From: Deltaproteobacteria bacterium
GTDB taxonomy: Bacteria > Myxococcota_A > Polyangia > Haliangiales > SHYZ01
DNA length: 35,238 nt
NCBI GenBank assembly: GCA_016210055.1
Contig: JACQUZ010000056.1
Coordinates: forward strand, 1-35,238
Direction: 5' to 3'
This document shows, in pieces, positions 1 through 7,103 of the stretch; the first letter of the stretch is position 1, and the number at the start of each line of letters is the position of its first letter. Position numbers and translations under genes: made by a program. Below the pieces are notes generated by a model. That model had not been told where the DNA came from. It worked only from the letters and a program-made list of their open reading frames with translations, and did not search any database.

Positions 1-325
1 CGATTTCCGCTAGCTCGGTCTCGAGCACCTTGAGGTCTTCGCTGGCCTGATCGCACGCGGTCTTGGCTGCCGCGCGGGCTTTTGTGGCCTCCTCGAGCGC
101 CTTTTCTGCGGCATCCCGTTTCTTGAGCTCCTCTTCGAGCTGCATCCAGCGCTTCTTGCAGTCGTCGCTCCACTTGTCGAAATCCTCTGGCCGCTCGATA
201 TCCAGCGCCTGGGTCGTGGCATCGATGTCCCGAGGCTGCTCATCGGCGCATCCGACAGGGGCCACAAGGGCGAGCAAGAACACCCACGCACGAACCATCC
301 ATGAACCACGCAGTGCGGTCGTCAC
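1..325 (-). CDS. Coiled-coil lipoprotein, partial (runs off the left edge)
   Basis: The minus-strand frame opens with GTG at 325 and stays open to the window edge, so the C-terminus is missing. About 108 residues are visible. A hydrophobic segment (VFLLALVAPVGC) ends at Cys26, a loose lipobox, which suggests a lipoprotein anchored to a membrane. After a short spacer, residues from about 55 are rich in Lys, Glu, Ala and Leu (for example QLEEELKKRDAAEKALEEA) and should form a long coiled coil. The GTG start is chosen because AAAGGAGGAGG lies directly upstream (329-339); an ATG at 298 is possible but has no comparable ribosome site. It follows the RCC1 gene at 402 on the same strand after 76 nt and may be co-transcribed with it. 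I do not recognise a named family; the closest general description is a myxobacterial surface or periplasmic coiled-coil lipoprotein. Confidence 0.7.
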   Translation of the reverse strand, partial: MTTALRGSWMVRAWVFLLALVAPVGCADEQPRDIDATTQALDIERPEDFDKWSDDCKKRWMQLEEELKKRDAAEKALEEATKARAAAKTACDQASEDLKVLETELAEI

Positions 326-328
326 GAT

Positions 329-339
329 CCTCCTCCTTT
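329..339 (-). promoter_or_regulatory. Strong ribosome binding site for the GTG start at 325
   Basis: Read on the minus strand this is AAAGGAGGAGG, two overlapping near-perfect Shine-Dalgarno cores, with 3-6 nt to the GTG codon. It decides the start of the coiled-coil lipoprotein over the downstream ATG at 298. Confidence 0.6.
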
Positions 340-401
340 GGCGGCCATGTTCCGGCAAGAGAGGGAGCTTGCATGGAAAGCGTCCCATGGACAAGCGTCT
401 A

Positions 402-2016
402 CTAGCGTGCGACGAAGTTGGCGACGAGGACGGGCGTTCGGCTCGGGACGAGTGGGCTCCCCGTGCCGAGTTCTCCGTAAAAGTTACTTCCCCAGCAAAG
501 CGCGGCGCGGTCGCTTCGGAGCGCGCACCCGTGGGTGCTGCCGACGGCGATGGCGGTGACGTCGGTGAGGTTTTGGACGGCAACCGGCGCGTAGGCAGTG
601 GTGAGGGAGTTGTCACCAAGCTGCCCCATGCTGTTTTCTCCCCAGCAGGCCACGGTACCGCTTTGCCGAATTGCGCAGGTCGTGTTGCTGCCGGCGGCGA
701 CGGCCACTGCGTCGCCGAGATTGGCCACTTGCTGTGGAATCGGGGTGCTTTGGATTAGCGGCATGTTGTGGCCAAGTTGCCCTTGGACGTTGTATCCCCA
801 GCAGTTCACGACGCCCGAGCCGTGCAGCGAGCAAGTATGATGGCTCCCGAGGGCGAGCCCCACGACGTCGGTGATGCCGGGTACCGCCACGGGCGCGATC
901 GCAAAGTACGCGATTGACTCACGAGGCTGGCCGAGCTGGCCAAAGCCGTTGTACCCCCAGCAGACAATCGTCTTGTCCTTCTTGATGGCGCAGGCATGTT
1001 GCGCCCCTGTGGCGATGGCCGTGGCGCCCATGAGGTTGACGACGCCCACGGGGACCGCGGAATTGGTCAAGGTATCGTTTCCCAGCTGGCCTTCCGAGTT
1101 GCGGCCCCAACAAGCGACGCTCTCGTCTTGGCGCAACGCGCAAGTGAAGTGCTCTCCGGACGAAATGGCCGTGACAGAAGACAGGTCTAGAACGGATCCT
1201 GGGGTGCCCGACGATCGAGAGTAGCTCCCCAGTTGACCGTAGTCGGAATCGCCCCAGCACGTAACCGTGCCGTCCTGCAGGAGGGCGCACGAGGATTCGT
1301 GGCCCAGGGAGACCATCGCGACGTTGGCCGCCTTCCACATCGGCAGGGGACGGCCTTGCGCTCGTGGGATCTAGGAGCTTGCCATCGGTGTAGAGCCCCC
1401 AGCACGCCAGCGTGGAGCCCTGTCTAACGCCACACGTGGCGTACAAGCCGGCGGCGAGGGAGTGGGGTGGGCGTACTGCGGTGCTCGCGTCTGGCTCCGG
1501 TGTTGCGGCGTCAGCGACCGACGATGGCGCGTCTGGCGGCGTGGCATCAGGCGCGTGCCCAGCGTCTAGCGAGGGGCTAGCGTCAGCCGGCTGCCCTGCG
1601 CCCGGCCACCCAATGAGGGATGCTCCGCCTGATGGCCGCATGGACAGCGGGATCACCGTGTCTAGCCCACGGGCGATGGTCGCGGAGACGGGACCACCGA
1701 GCCACGCAGGCGCCACGACCCCGCCCAGGGTGGTGCAAGCCCACGAATATGCTTCGGCGCGGACCGTGACTTGCCCGGCTGGGAGCCCGAGAAGGACGAG
1801 CGTGCTGGGGCCGCCGGGCGTCACGTCGAAGATCTTCTCGACTGTTTCCTGCCCGGCGACTTGAACCCGGAAGCAGTACACGTCCTGCGGCAATTCACCC
1901 ACGTGCATGGTGGCGCGGGCCGTCTTGTGGGCTCTCTCGTCGGTCGAGGTTAGCCCCATGCAGCCGCAAGTCAGGGCCACGAGTGCATGTGCGAGCCGAT
2001 TGAGGCGACGAGTCAT
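402..2016 (-). pseudogene. RCC1-repeat lipoprotein, frameshifted
   Basis: The coding sequence is in two frames. The first (from ATG 2016) gives a signal peptide with Cys19 as likely lipid site (ALTCGC), a ~100-residue beta-rich domain, an Asp/Pro/Ala linker (DASPSLDAGHAPDATPPDAP) and the first RCC1 repeat. The second frame, open from about 1370 to the stop at 402, gives six more repeats of the form C-A-L-x2-D-G-T-V-x-C-W-G-x-N-x2-G-Q-L-G. Removing one base, for example one G (plus strand) of the run 1346-1349, joins them into a 537-residue protein with seven repeats, the number of a complete RCC1 beta-propeller. Each repeat has two Cys about 10-11 residues apart, expected to form disulfides outside the cytoplasm. 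It lies 23 nt downstream of its paralogue and shares its N-terminal domain. The shift may be a real mutation, a sequencing error, or less likely programmed. Function unknown; probably surface ligand binding. Confidence 0.75.
1340..1373 (-). other. Frameshift site in the RCC1 lipoprotein gene
   Basis: In the downstream frame a TAG occurs at 1371-1373, so the frame change must lie between there and about 1340. A run of four C on the minus strand (1346-1349) is the simplest site: dropping one C gives SARPSLPMWKAANVAMVSLG, which reads smoothly into the next repeat. The sequence does not contain a classical slippery heptamer. Confidence 0.6.
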
Positions 2017-2039
2017 CGCGATTGGTCACGATGGCATGG

Positions 2040-3521
2040 CTAGAACTGAGTCAACGTGGGCTCGGCGACTGCGTCGGATGAAGTCGTCCCCAGGCCGAGT
2101 TGCCCTTCGTTGTTTCGACCCCAGCAATGGACACCACCGCCGCGGGTCGCGGCACATCGATGAGAATGCGATAGCGCGATGGCCGCGACGTTGGGAATCG
2201 TCTTGACCTGTGGGATCCTCAGATCGCACGCGACTCGACCATCATTGTATGCAACGCACGTGGTGTATGGCCCTGCGGCAAGGGCAATCACGCCCGAATC
2301 GGTGGGAACCTGGGTCGGGACATAGCGTACTCGGTAGTCGGTCGATGTGCCGCTGGGCCCTGAATCGACATCGAGGCCCCAGCACCATACCGTCTGGTCC
2401 GACTTGAGCGCGCAGGAGTGGAAGACGCCCGCAACGATCGATCGCACGCCGCTCAGGTTGAAAACGGCCACCGGTGTCTCGGCGTCCGCCTGGGAGTTGT
2501 TTCCGAGCTGGCCAAAGTCGCTTGTGCCCCAACAGGCCACAGTCCCGTCGATCTTCAGGGCACAAGTGTGGGACCTCCCCATGGCGACTGCCTTAACCCC
2601 GGAAAGCTCTGGGATGGCCACTGGTTCGTACAGGCGATTGGATTCGTAAGTAGTGTTTCCCGGACACATGCCCCAGCAGGCCACGGTGCCGTCACGTTGC
2701 ACGGCGAAAGAGCAAGATTCTGAGACCGCAATGGACACGGCGTCCGCGATTCCCGAAATCTGCGTGGGGGGCAAACGCAATGTGCTCGGTGGGGCGCCTG
2801 CTTGACCTGCGTCATTCAAACCAAAGCAAGTGATCTTTCTGTCGAACGTCAACACGCACGTGTGGGCGCCCGGGGAATATACGTTACCTGAACCCGAAGC
2901 GGCCACCTGTACAACACCGACCAGCGATCCGACTCGCAGGGGGATCGCAGAGGTGCTCTCGACGATATCCGCCTGCCCGAGTTGCCCGAACGAGTTGCCG
3001 CCTGCACACCAGAGCGTCCCATCGCGTCGCGTCGCGCACGTGTGGACGTCCCCGGCTGCGAGGCGGCTGACGAATTCCCCTGAGCCTTCCGGGAAGTCCA
3101 CCGTGAACATGGCGTTCGTCCCCGTCCGCGGGCGCATGACCAAGGTGACATCGGCCGTTCGCCCGCGCACGAGCGTGGTCCCGACAGGATCGCTCTCCCA
3201 CGTAGCAAGGGCGCCGGCCAGGGCGGAAGCGCATGACCAGTCGTAGGCCAATGCCTGGACATAAATGTCACCTGGCTGCAGCCCCTCGAGCGTAAGGATT
3301 GACCTGGCGCCTGGCGTCACGTCGAAGCCCCGATCGATGGTCTGGGAGCCGCTCACCACGAGCTGAATGCAGAAAGCCCCGCTTGGAACCGTGGCGATCG
3401 CCGCGGCGACGCTCGCCGTGGCCTCGGGTTCCGGTTCATCGCTGGATCCGCACGATGCGACGAGAACGCCGATGAGCAGCCCACCCACCCACCAACCCGC
3501 CGTCATGCTCGAGCTCGTCAT
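2040..3521 (-). CDS. RCC1-repeat lipoprotein, seven-bladed propeller
   Basis: A 493-residue predicted lipoprotein. The start is ATG 3521 because it places a positively poor but typical signal peptide (WWVGGLLIGVLVASC, lipobox Cys24) at the N-terminus and has a G-rich ribosome site; the frame is open 51 codons further upstream without signal character. A beta-rich domain (about residues 35-140, containing GFDVTPGARSILTLEGLQPG) is followed by seven RCC1-type repeats (about 155-490), the number needed for a closed beta-propeller. Most repeats have paired Cys (CALKIDGTVACWG), consistent with disulfide-stabilised blades outside the cytoplasm; the sixth repeat lacks the Trp-Gly. The frameshifted gene 23 nt downstream is a paralogue with the same domain order. 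RCC1 propellers in eukaryotes bind proteins and chromatin; in bacteria the secreted forms have no established role, so adhesion or ligand binding is inference. Confidence 0.85.
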   Translation of the reverse strand: MTSSSMTAGWWVGGLLIGVLVASCGSSDEPEPEATASVAAAIATVPSGAFCIQLVVSGSQTIDRGFDVTPGARSILTLEGLQPGDIYVQALAYDWSCASALAGALATWESDPVGTTLVRGRTADVTLVMRPRTGTNAMFTVDFPEGSGEFVSRLAAGDVHTCATRRDGTLWCAGGNSFGQLGQADIVESTSAIPLRVGSLVGVVQVAASGSGNVYSPGAHTCVLTFDRKITCFGLNDAGQAGAPPSTLRLPPTQISGIADAVSIAVSESCSFAVQRDGTVACWGMCPGNTTYESNRLYEPVAIPELSGVKAVAMGRSHTCALKIDGTVACWGTSDFGQLGNNSQADAETPVAVFNLSGVRSIVAGVFHSCALKSDQTVWCWGLDVDSGPSGTSTDYRVRYVPTQVPTDSGVIALAAGPYTTCVAYNDGRVACDLRIPQVKTIPNVAAIALSHSHRCAATRGGGVHCWGRNNEGQLGLGTTSSDAVAEPTLTQF

Positions 3522-3593
3522 GGGACTTTCCCCCCCACGCAGGCACTGAAAAGGCTGCAAGGGAATGATCGGCGGCCCACGGGGGAACTTCAG

Positions 3594-3627
3594 CGCCGTT
3601 AACCCGAACGGCGGGAGCCCACGCTCC
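3594..3627. repeat. Two adjacent inverted repeats between divergent genes
   Basis: CGCCGTT (3594-3600) and AACGGCG (3607-3613) form a perfect 7-bp inverted repeat with a 6-base spacer. It is followed at once by GGAGC (3614-3618) and GCTCC (3623-3627), a 5-bp stem with a 4-base loop. Both lie in the 135-nt gap between the RCC1 lipoprotein and the chitinase gene, 30-60 nt before the chitinase start, so they may be an operator or leader hairpins. No function is shown by sequence alone. Confidence 0.35.
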
Positions 3628-3656
3628 TTCATGTAGGACCTTTTTCGAGGAGCACC

Positions 3657-4850
3657 ATGATGCGTCGAGTCCACTTCCTTCTTTGCGCCGCGGTCCTCGT
3701 GGCTTGTACCGAGCCCGGAGCCATCGGGCCCGATCCTGACGGACCGCGTCAGGATTCAGGGACGAAGCCGCGCCCCGACGCCGGAGACAAGCCTTCCACG
3801 TCGCCCGACGCCCGACCAGGCTTCGACGCCGGGCCCGGTCCCCGGGCAGACGCCAGCTTTGACGCGGGCTCCAGCCCCGACTCCGGGCCTGGCCCGATTG
3901 ACGATTTCGGCAAGCGTCCAGGCTTGGCGGTGTACTGGGGGCAAAACGGCTACGGTGGCGCCAATCCCGGAAACCCAGCGCTCTACGAGAAGTCACTCGC
4001 CGAGGTGTGCCAGAACCCCGACTACGACATCGTGATACTGGCCTTCGCGACCAGCTTCGTGAGCGCCCGCAACGCTGACGGTCTCCCCGAGCTCAATTTC
4101 GCCTTCCACTGCGACACCCCTTATGACCAAAGAAACCCGTTCCTGCTCCGGTGCGCGAACATCGAGGCAGGGATCGAGACGTGCCATTCCAAGGGGAAAA
4201 AGGTGCTCCTCTCGCTCGGCGGCGCTGCCGGCGCCTACGGGTTCACGAGCGACGCCCAGGCAGAACGGTTCGCCGAGACGACGTGGGACATGTTCCTCGG
4301 CGGCAGCGGCGCCGTGCGGCCTTTTGGCAGGGCCGTGCTCGACGGGGTTGACCTGGACATCGAAGGGGGCTCGACCATTGGGTACACGGCATATGTGAAG
4401 AAGCTGCGTGGTCTCATGTCACAGGACACCACGCGCTCCTATTACGTGGCGGCAGCGCCGCAATGCCCCTATCCAGACGCGTACGTGGGGCCAGCCCCAG
4501 GGCGTCCCCTGGGAGACGTGCCGGCGATGTTCGATTGGTTATTTGTGCAGTTCTATAACAACTACTGCAACTTCAATCAGCGGGCGAGCTTCGAGCAGTC
4601 GTACGCCCAGTGGACCTCGCTCGCGACGGGGGGAAAGCCCAAGATCTTCGTGGGCCTCCCGGCGACGCCGCAGGCGGCCAACGCCGCGAGCTTCGTGGGC
4701 CGTGCGGATCTTCAGGCGCTTGTCGACGTAACCGCCAAGAGCAAGGCATTCGGCGGCGTGATGCTGTGGGACTCCTCCTACGACCAAAACAGCTCCGAGG
4801 GAGGGCAGACGTACGGCGCGCTCGTGGCGTCCCTCCTGCGCAAGCTCTAG
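3657..4850 (+). CDS. GH18 chitinase, class III (hevamine-like), lipoprotein
   Basis: A 397-residue predicted secreted lipoprotein that should hydrolyse chitin or related GlcNAc polymers. Residues 1-17 are a lipoprotein signal peptide (lipobox LVAC, Cys17), residues 18-85 an Asp/Pro/Gly-rich linker, and residues 88-397 a glycoside hydrolase family 18 barrel. The barrel opens with LAVYWGQNGYGG, the signature start of plant and fungal class III chitinases, has the SLGG strand (186-189), and carries the catalytic motif DGVDLDIE at 229-236 with Glu236 as proton donor and the assisting Asp residues intact. The end of the barrel has the expected GGVMLWDSSYDQN. The start is supported by GAGGAG 5 nt upstream. 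It is divergent from the RCC1 genes. A surface-tethered enzyme fits a predator or degrader that attacks fungal walls; lysozyme-type activity is an alternative, since hevamine has both. Confidence 0.92.
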   Translation: MMRRVHFLLCAAVLVACTEPGAIGPDPDGPRQDSGTKPRPDAGDKPSTSPDARPGFDAGPGPRADASFDAGSSPDSGPGPIDDFGKRPGLAVYWGQNGYGGANPGNPALYEKSLAEVCQNPDYDIVILAFATSFVSARNADGLPELNFAFHCDTPYDQRNPFLLRCANIEAGIETCHSKGKKVLLSLGGAAGAYGFTSDAQAERFAETTWDMFLGGSGAVRPFGRAVLDGVDLDIEGGSTIGYTAYVKKLRGLMSQDTTRSYYVAAAPQCPYPDAYVGPAPGRPLGDVPAMFDWLFVQFYNNYCNFNQRASFEQSYAQWTSLATGGKPKIFVGLPATPQAANAASFVGRADLQALVDVTAKSKAFGGVMLWDSSYDQNSSEGGQTYGALVASLLRKL

Positions 4851-4857
4851 CGATCTG

Positions 4858-4893
4858 CCTAGCTTGCGGACGGCGAGGCCGCAAGCGCTTAGG
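4858..4893 (+). terminator. Possible terminator hairpin after the chitinase gene
   Basis: GCTTGCGG (4862-4869) and CCGCAAGC (4879-4886) form a perfect 8-bp stem with a 9-base loop; CCTA/TAGG (4858-4861 and 4890-4893) extends it past a 3-base bulge. It starts 7 nt after the stop codon. There is no T-run, so intrinsic termination is uncertain; it could protect the mRNA 3' end instead. Confidence 0.45.
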
Positions 4894-4921
4894 CGTCCCG
4901 GACTCGGAGTTCGCGCGGACC

Positions 4922-4941
4922 TCTTACGGGCTCCTGTAAGA
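4922..4941. repeat. Short inverted repeat upstream of the cytochrome c gene
   Basis: TCTTAC (4922-4927) and GTAAGA (4936-4941) are perfect inverted copies around an 8-base spacer. The sequence TTGACT, a good -35 match, begins at 4944, but no convincing -10 follows at the normal distance. The position would suit an operator for the cytochrome gene 54 nt downstream, which is inference. Confidence 0.25.
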
Positions 4942-4994
4942 TGTTGACTTGAAACGCGGGAGCGCAGGCTTTTGCATTGCACTGGGGGGGCCGC

Positions 4995-5939
4995 ATGAAG
5001 AAATGGAAACGAGTCTTGCTCTGGGGTGTTTCGATCGTGGCCGTCCTTGTCGGCGGCGTAGGCGTGTTCGCGGCCACGTACGCGCCGCCCCAGCGCAAGG
5101 CGACGGAGTTAACGGTAGACCGCACGCCCCAGCGGATACAGCGAGGCGAATACCTTGCCACCCACGTCTTGGATTGCTTTGGTTGCCATTCGGCACGCGA
5201 CTGGACGCGCTTCGGTGGCCCGCTCTCCGGTACAAAGGGCGCGGGCGGCGGGTGTCTCGAAGGATACGGCTTCCCAGGGCGCGTGTGTTTTCCCAACATC
5301 ACGCAGGATCCGGTGACTGGTATCGGCGCGTGGTCAGACGACGAAATCTTGCGCGCCATTCGCGAAGGGGTTGACCGCAGCGGCCGGGCCCTGTTCCCCA
5401 TGATGCCGTACCAGGCCTACCGCGACCTCTCCGACGACGACGCTCATGCGGTGGTGGCCTATCTTCGTTCGTTGGCACCCGTCGAGAACACGGTGCCGAA
5501 GAGCAGCATCAGCTTTCCAGCGAGCTTCTTCATCAAGATGGCGCCCAAGCCGATTACCAAGCCGGTGCCGGCTCCGGACCCGAGCAGGATAGGTGAGTAC
5601 TTGGCCAACCTGTCGTGCAAGGGTTGTCACACGCCACTTTCCGACAAGCATGAGCTCATTTTAGCGAAGCGTTTTGCGGGTGGGCACAAGTTTGACGGGC
5701 CGTTTGGCTCGGTCATGTCGAAAAACATCACGCCCCACGAGTCGGGCCTAGGCAACAAGACCCGCGAGGAGTTCGTTTCCCAGTTCCGGGGATACGCGGA
5801 CGTGGAGAAGGCCGCGTTGCCCCTTGGAAATCGCCCGGGGACGGTGATGCCGTGGCTCGCGTTCAGCGGGATGACCGAGGAGGATTTGGGGCGCGTGTAC
5901 GATTACCTCCGCAGCGTTCCGCCCCTGGCAAGCAAGTAA
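4995..5939 (+). CDS. Dihaem cytochrome c, membrane-anchored
   Basis: A 314-residue electron-transfer protein. An uncleaved-looking N-terminal membrane segment (about 7-28, VLLWGVSIVAVLVGGVGVF) places two cytochrome c domains outside the cytoplasmic membrane. Haem-binding motifs are CFGCH at 61-65 and CKGCH at 208-212; candidate axial methionines lie in FPMMPYQ (134-140) and in VMPWLAFSGM near the C-terminus. The architecture resembles the cytochrome subunits of membrane dehydrogenases, but no dehydrogenase gene is adjacent, so the partner is unknown. ATG 4995 is preferred over a TTG 18 nt upstream because it has a G-rich ribosome site 5 nt upstream and begins with the basic MKKWKR. Two extra Cys (87 and 98, GGGCLEG and GRVCFPN) in the first domain could form a disulfide. 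The stop codon abuts the stop of the convergent FG-GAP gene. Confidence 0.88.
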   Translation: MKKWKRVLLWGVSIVAVLVGGVGVFAATYAPPQRKATELTVDRTPQRIQRGEYLATHVLDCFGCHSARDWTRFGGPLSGTKGAGGGCLEGYGFPGRVCFPNITQDPVTGIGAWSDDEILRAIREGVDRSGRALFPMMPYQAYRDLSDDDAHAVVAYLRSLAPVENTVPKSSISFPASFFIKMAPKPITKPVPAPDPSRIGEYLANLSCKGCHTPLSDKHELILAKRFAGGHKFDGPFGSVMSKNITPHESGLGNKTREEFVSQFRGYADVEKAALPLGNRPGTVMPWLAFSGMTEEDLGRVYDYLRSVPPLASK

Positions 5940-7076
5940 CTAGGGAGACGAAAGGTACACGCTCACGCCATTCTCGTGCATGAGCGCTACGTCGAGCGCG
6001 CCGTCGTCGTTCAGTTCAGCGGCCAGGACTTCGCTGGGATCCGGGACGCCTCGCAGGCGGTGAACCCTGAAGCCAGTCGGCGCCGCGAGCGCGATGCTCA
6101 CGCTCGCGCTGGCCGCATTCGCCGCAACGATGTCGTCCTTGCCGTCACCGTTCATGTCGCCGACCGCCAAGGCGACCGGGCGCTCCGATGCGCTTGCCGA
6201 GCCAGGACCGAGGGTGAGGTGGGTACGAAGTGTCCCCTCGCCATCGGCCTTGGCCACGATAATGCCAACGCTTGGAATCGCCACGACCAGGCATGGATCG
6301 GTGTTGCGATCGATCGCAGCCACGGAGATGTCGGCCGCAGGCTGCTCCAACGCGAAGGCAGCGCCCCGCGTGAAGCTACCGCTCCCCTCATTCCGGAGGA
6401 GCTCGACGCTGCTGCTTGTGAGCACCAAGATGTCGAGGAGCCCATCCCTATTCATGTCGGACACGAGCACCTTCCGCACGGAGGGGAAGGGGATCTCTTG
6501 AGACGTGCCCACGCTGTATCCTGACGGAGTTCGCACGCCGCTGATGATGCGCACCTGGGCGCCTGCTCTCTCGGCGACTGACATGTCGGGGACCGAGTCG
6601 TTGTCGAGATGGCCCAAGGCAACCGAAATTGGTTCCTTGCCCACGGTAATGGCTTGGGCTACGGACAGCTCGCCGTCTTGGTTTCTTAGCACGCGCAGGC
6701 TGTCACCGCGCGCTTGCACGGTGACGAGGTCGGTGTCCCCGTCGTCGTCAAGGTCAGCGGCGGCGATTCCGGAAGGCGCATCCCCCACGCCGAGCGTGCG
6801 CGTGATGGAGAAACCTCCCTTGCCGTCGTTGTCGAGGATGGACAGGTTGTCCCCTTCGGCGTGGACGATCGTGAGGTCGTTGTCGCCGTCGGAATCCATG
6901 TCCGCCACTGCCGCGGCGTGCGGGCCGCCGACTAGGCGAACCGTGCTGCCCATGGTCAGGCATAGCTCGCCGTGATCTCGCTTGCCGTTCCGGCAGGTGC
7001 TCGTCTCGTCGGAGCAGGCTGCCAGGAGGACGAGGGGCAGGGCCACGCGAGGGAGGGGCATGGGGAGAGAATACAT
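5940..7076 (-). CDS. FG-GAP/VCBS-repeat lipoprotein
   Basis: A 378-residue predicted lipoprotein. The signal peptide ends in LLAAC (Cys21). The mature part consists of seven repeats carrying Asp-rich calcium-type loops: DMDSDGDNDL, DLDDDGDTDL, HLDNDSVPDM, DMNRDGLLDI, a degenerate AIDRNTDPCL, DMNGDGKDDI and ELNDDGALDV. Seven FG-GAP repeats make a closed integrin-alpha-type beta-propeller, so the protein is probably a calcium-stabilised surface propeller; its ligand is unknown. A Cys pair near the N-terminus (Cys28 and Cys39) may form a disulfide. ATG 7076 is taken as start; ATG 7061 five codons later also leaves an adequate signal peptide and neither has a clear ribosome site. Its stop is directly adjacent to that of the cytochrome c gene, with no room for a terminator. 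It is analogous in design, not sequence, to the RCC1 lipoproteins nearby. Confidence 0.85.
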   Translation of the reverse strand: MYSLPMPLPRVALPLVLLAACSDETSTCRNGKRDHGELCLTMGSTVRLVGGPHAAAVADMDSDGDNDLTIVHAEGDNLSILDNDGKGGFSITRTLGVGDAPSGIAAADLDDDGDTDLVTVQARGDSLRVLRNQDGELSVAQAITVGKEPISVALGHLDNDSVPDMSVAERAGAQVRIISGVRTPSGYSVGTSQEIPFPSVRKVLVSDMNRDGLLDILVLTSSSVELLRNEGSGSFTRGAAFALEQPAADISVAAIDRNTDPCLVVAIPSVGIIVAKADGEGTLRTHLTLGPGSASASERPVALAVGDMNGDGKDDIVAANAASASVSIALAAPTGFRVHRLRGVPDPSEVLAAELNDDGALDVALMHENGVSVYLSSP

Positions 7077-7103
7077 GCTGTCTGGTTCGCCTACTCCGTG
7101 CGA

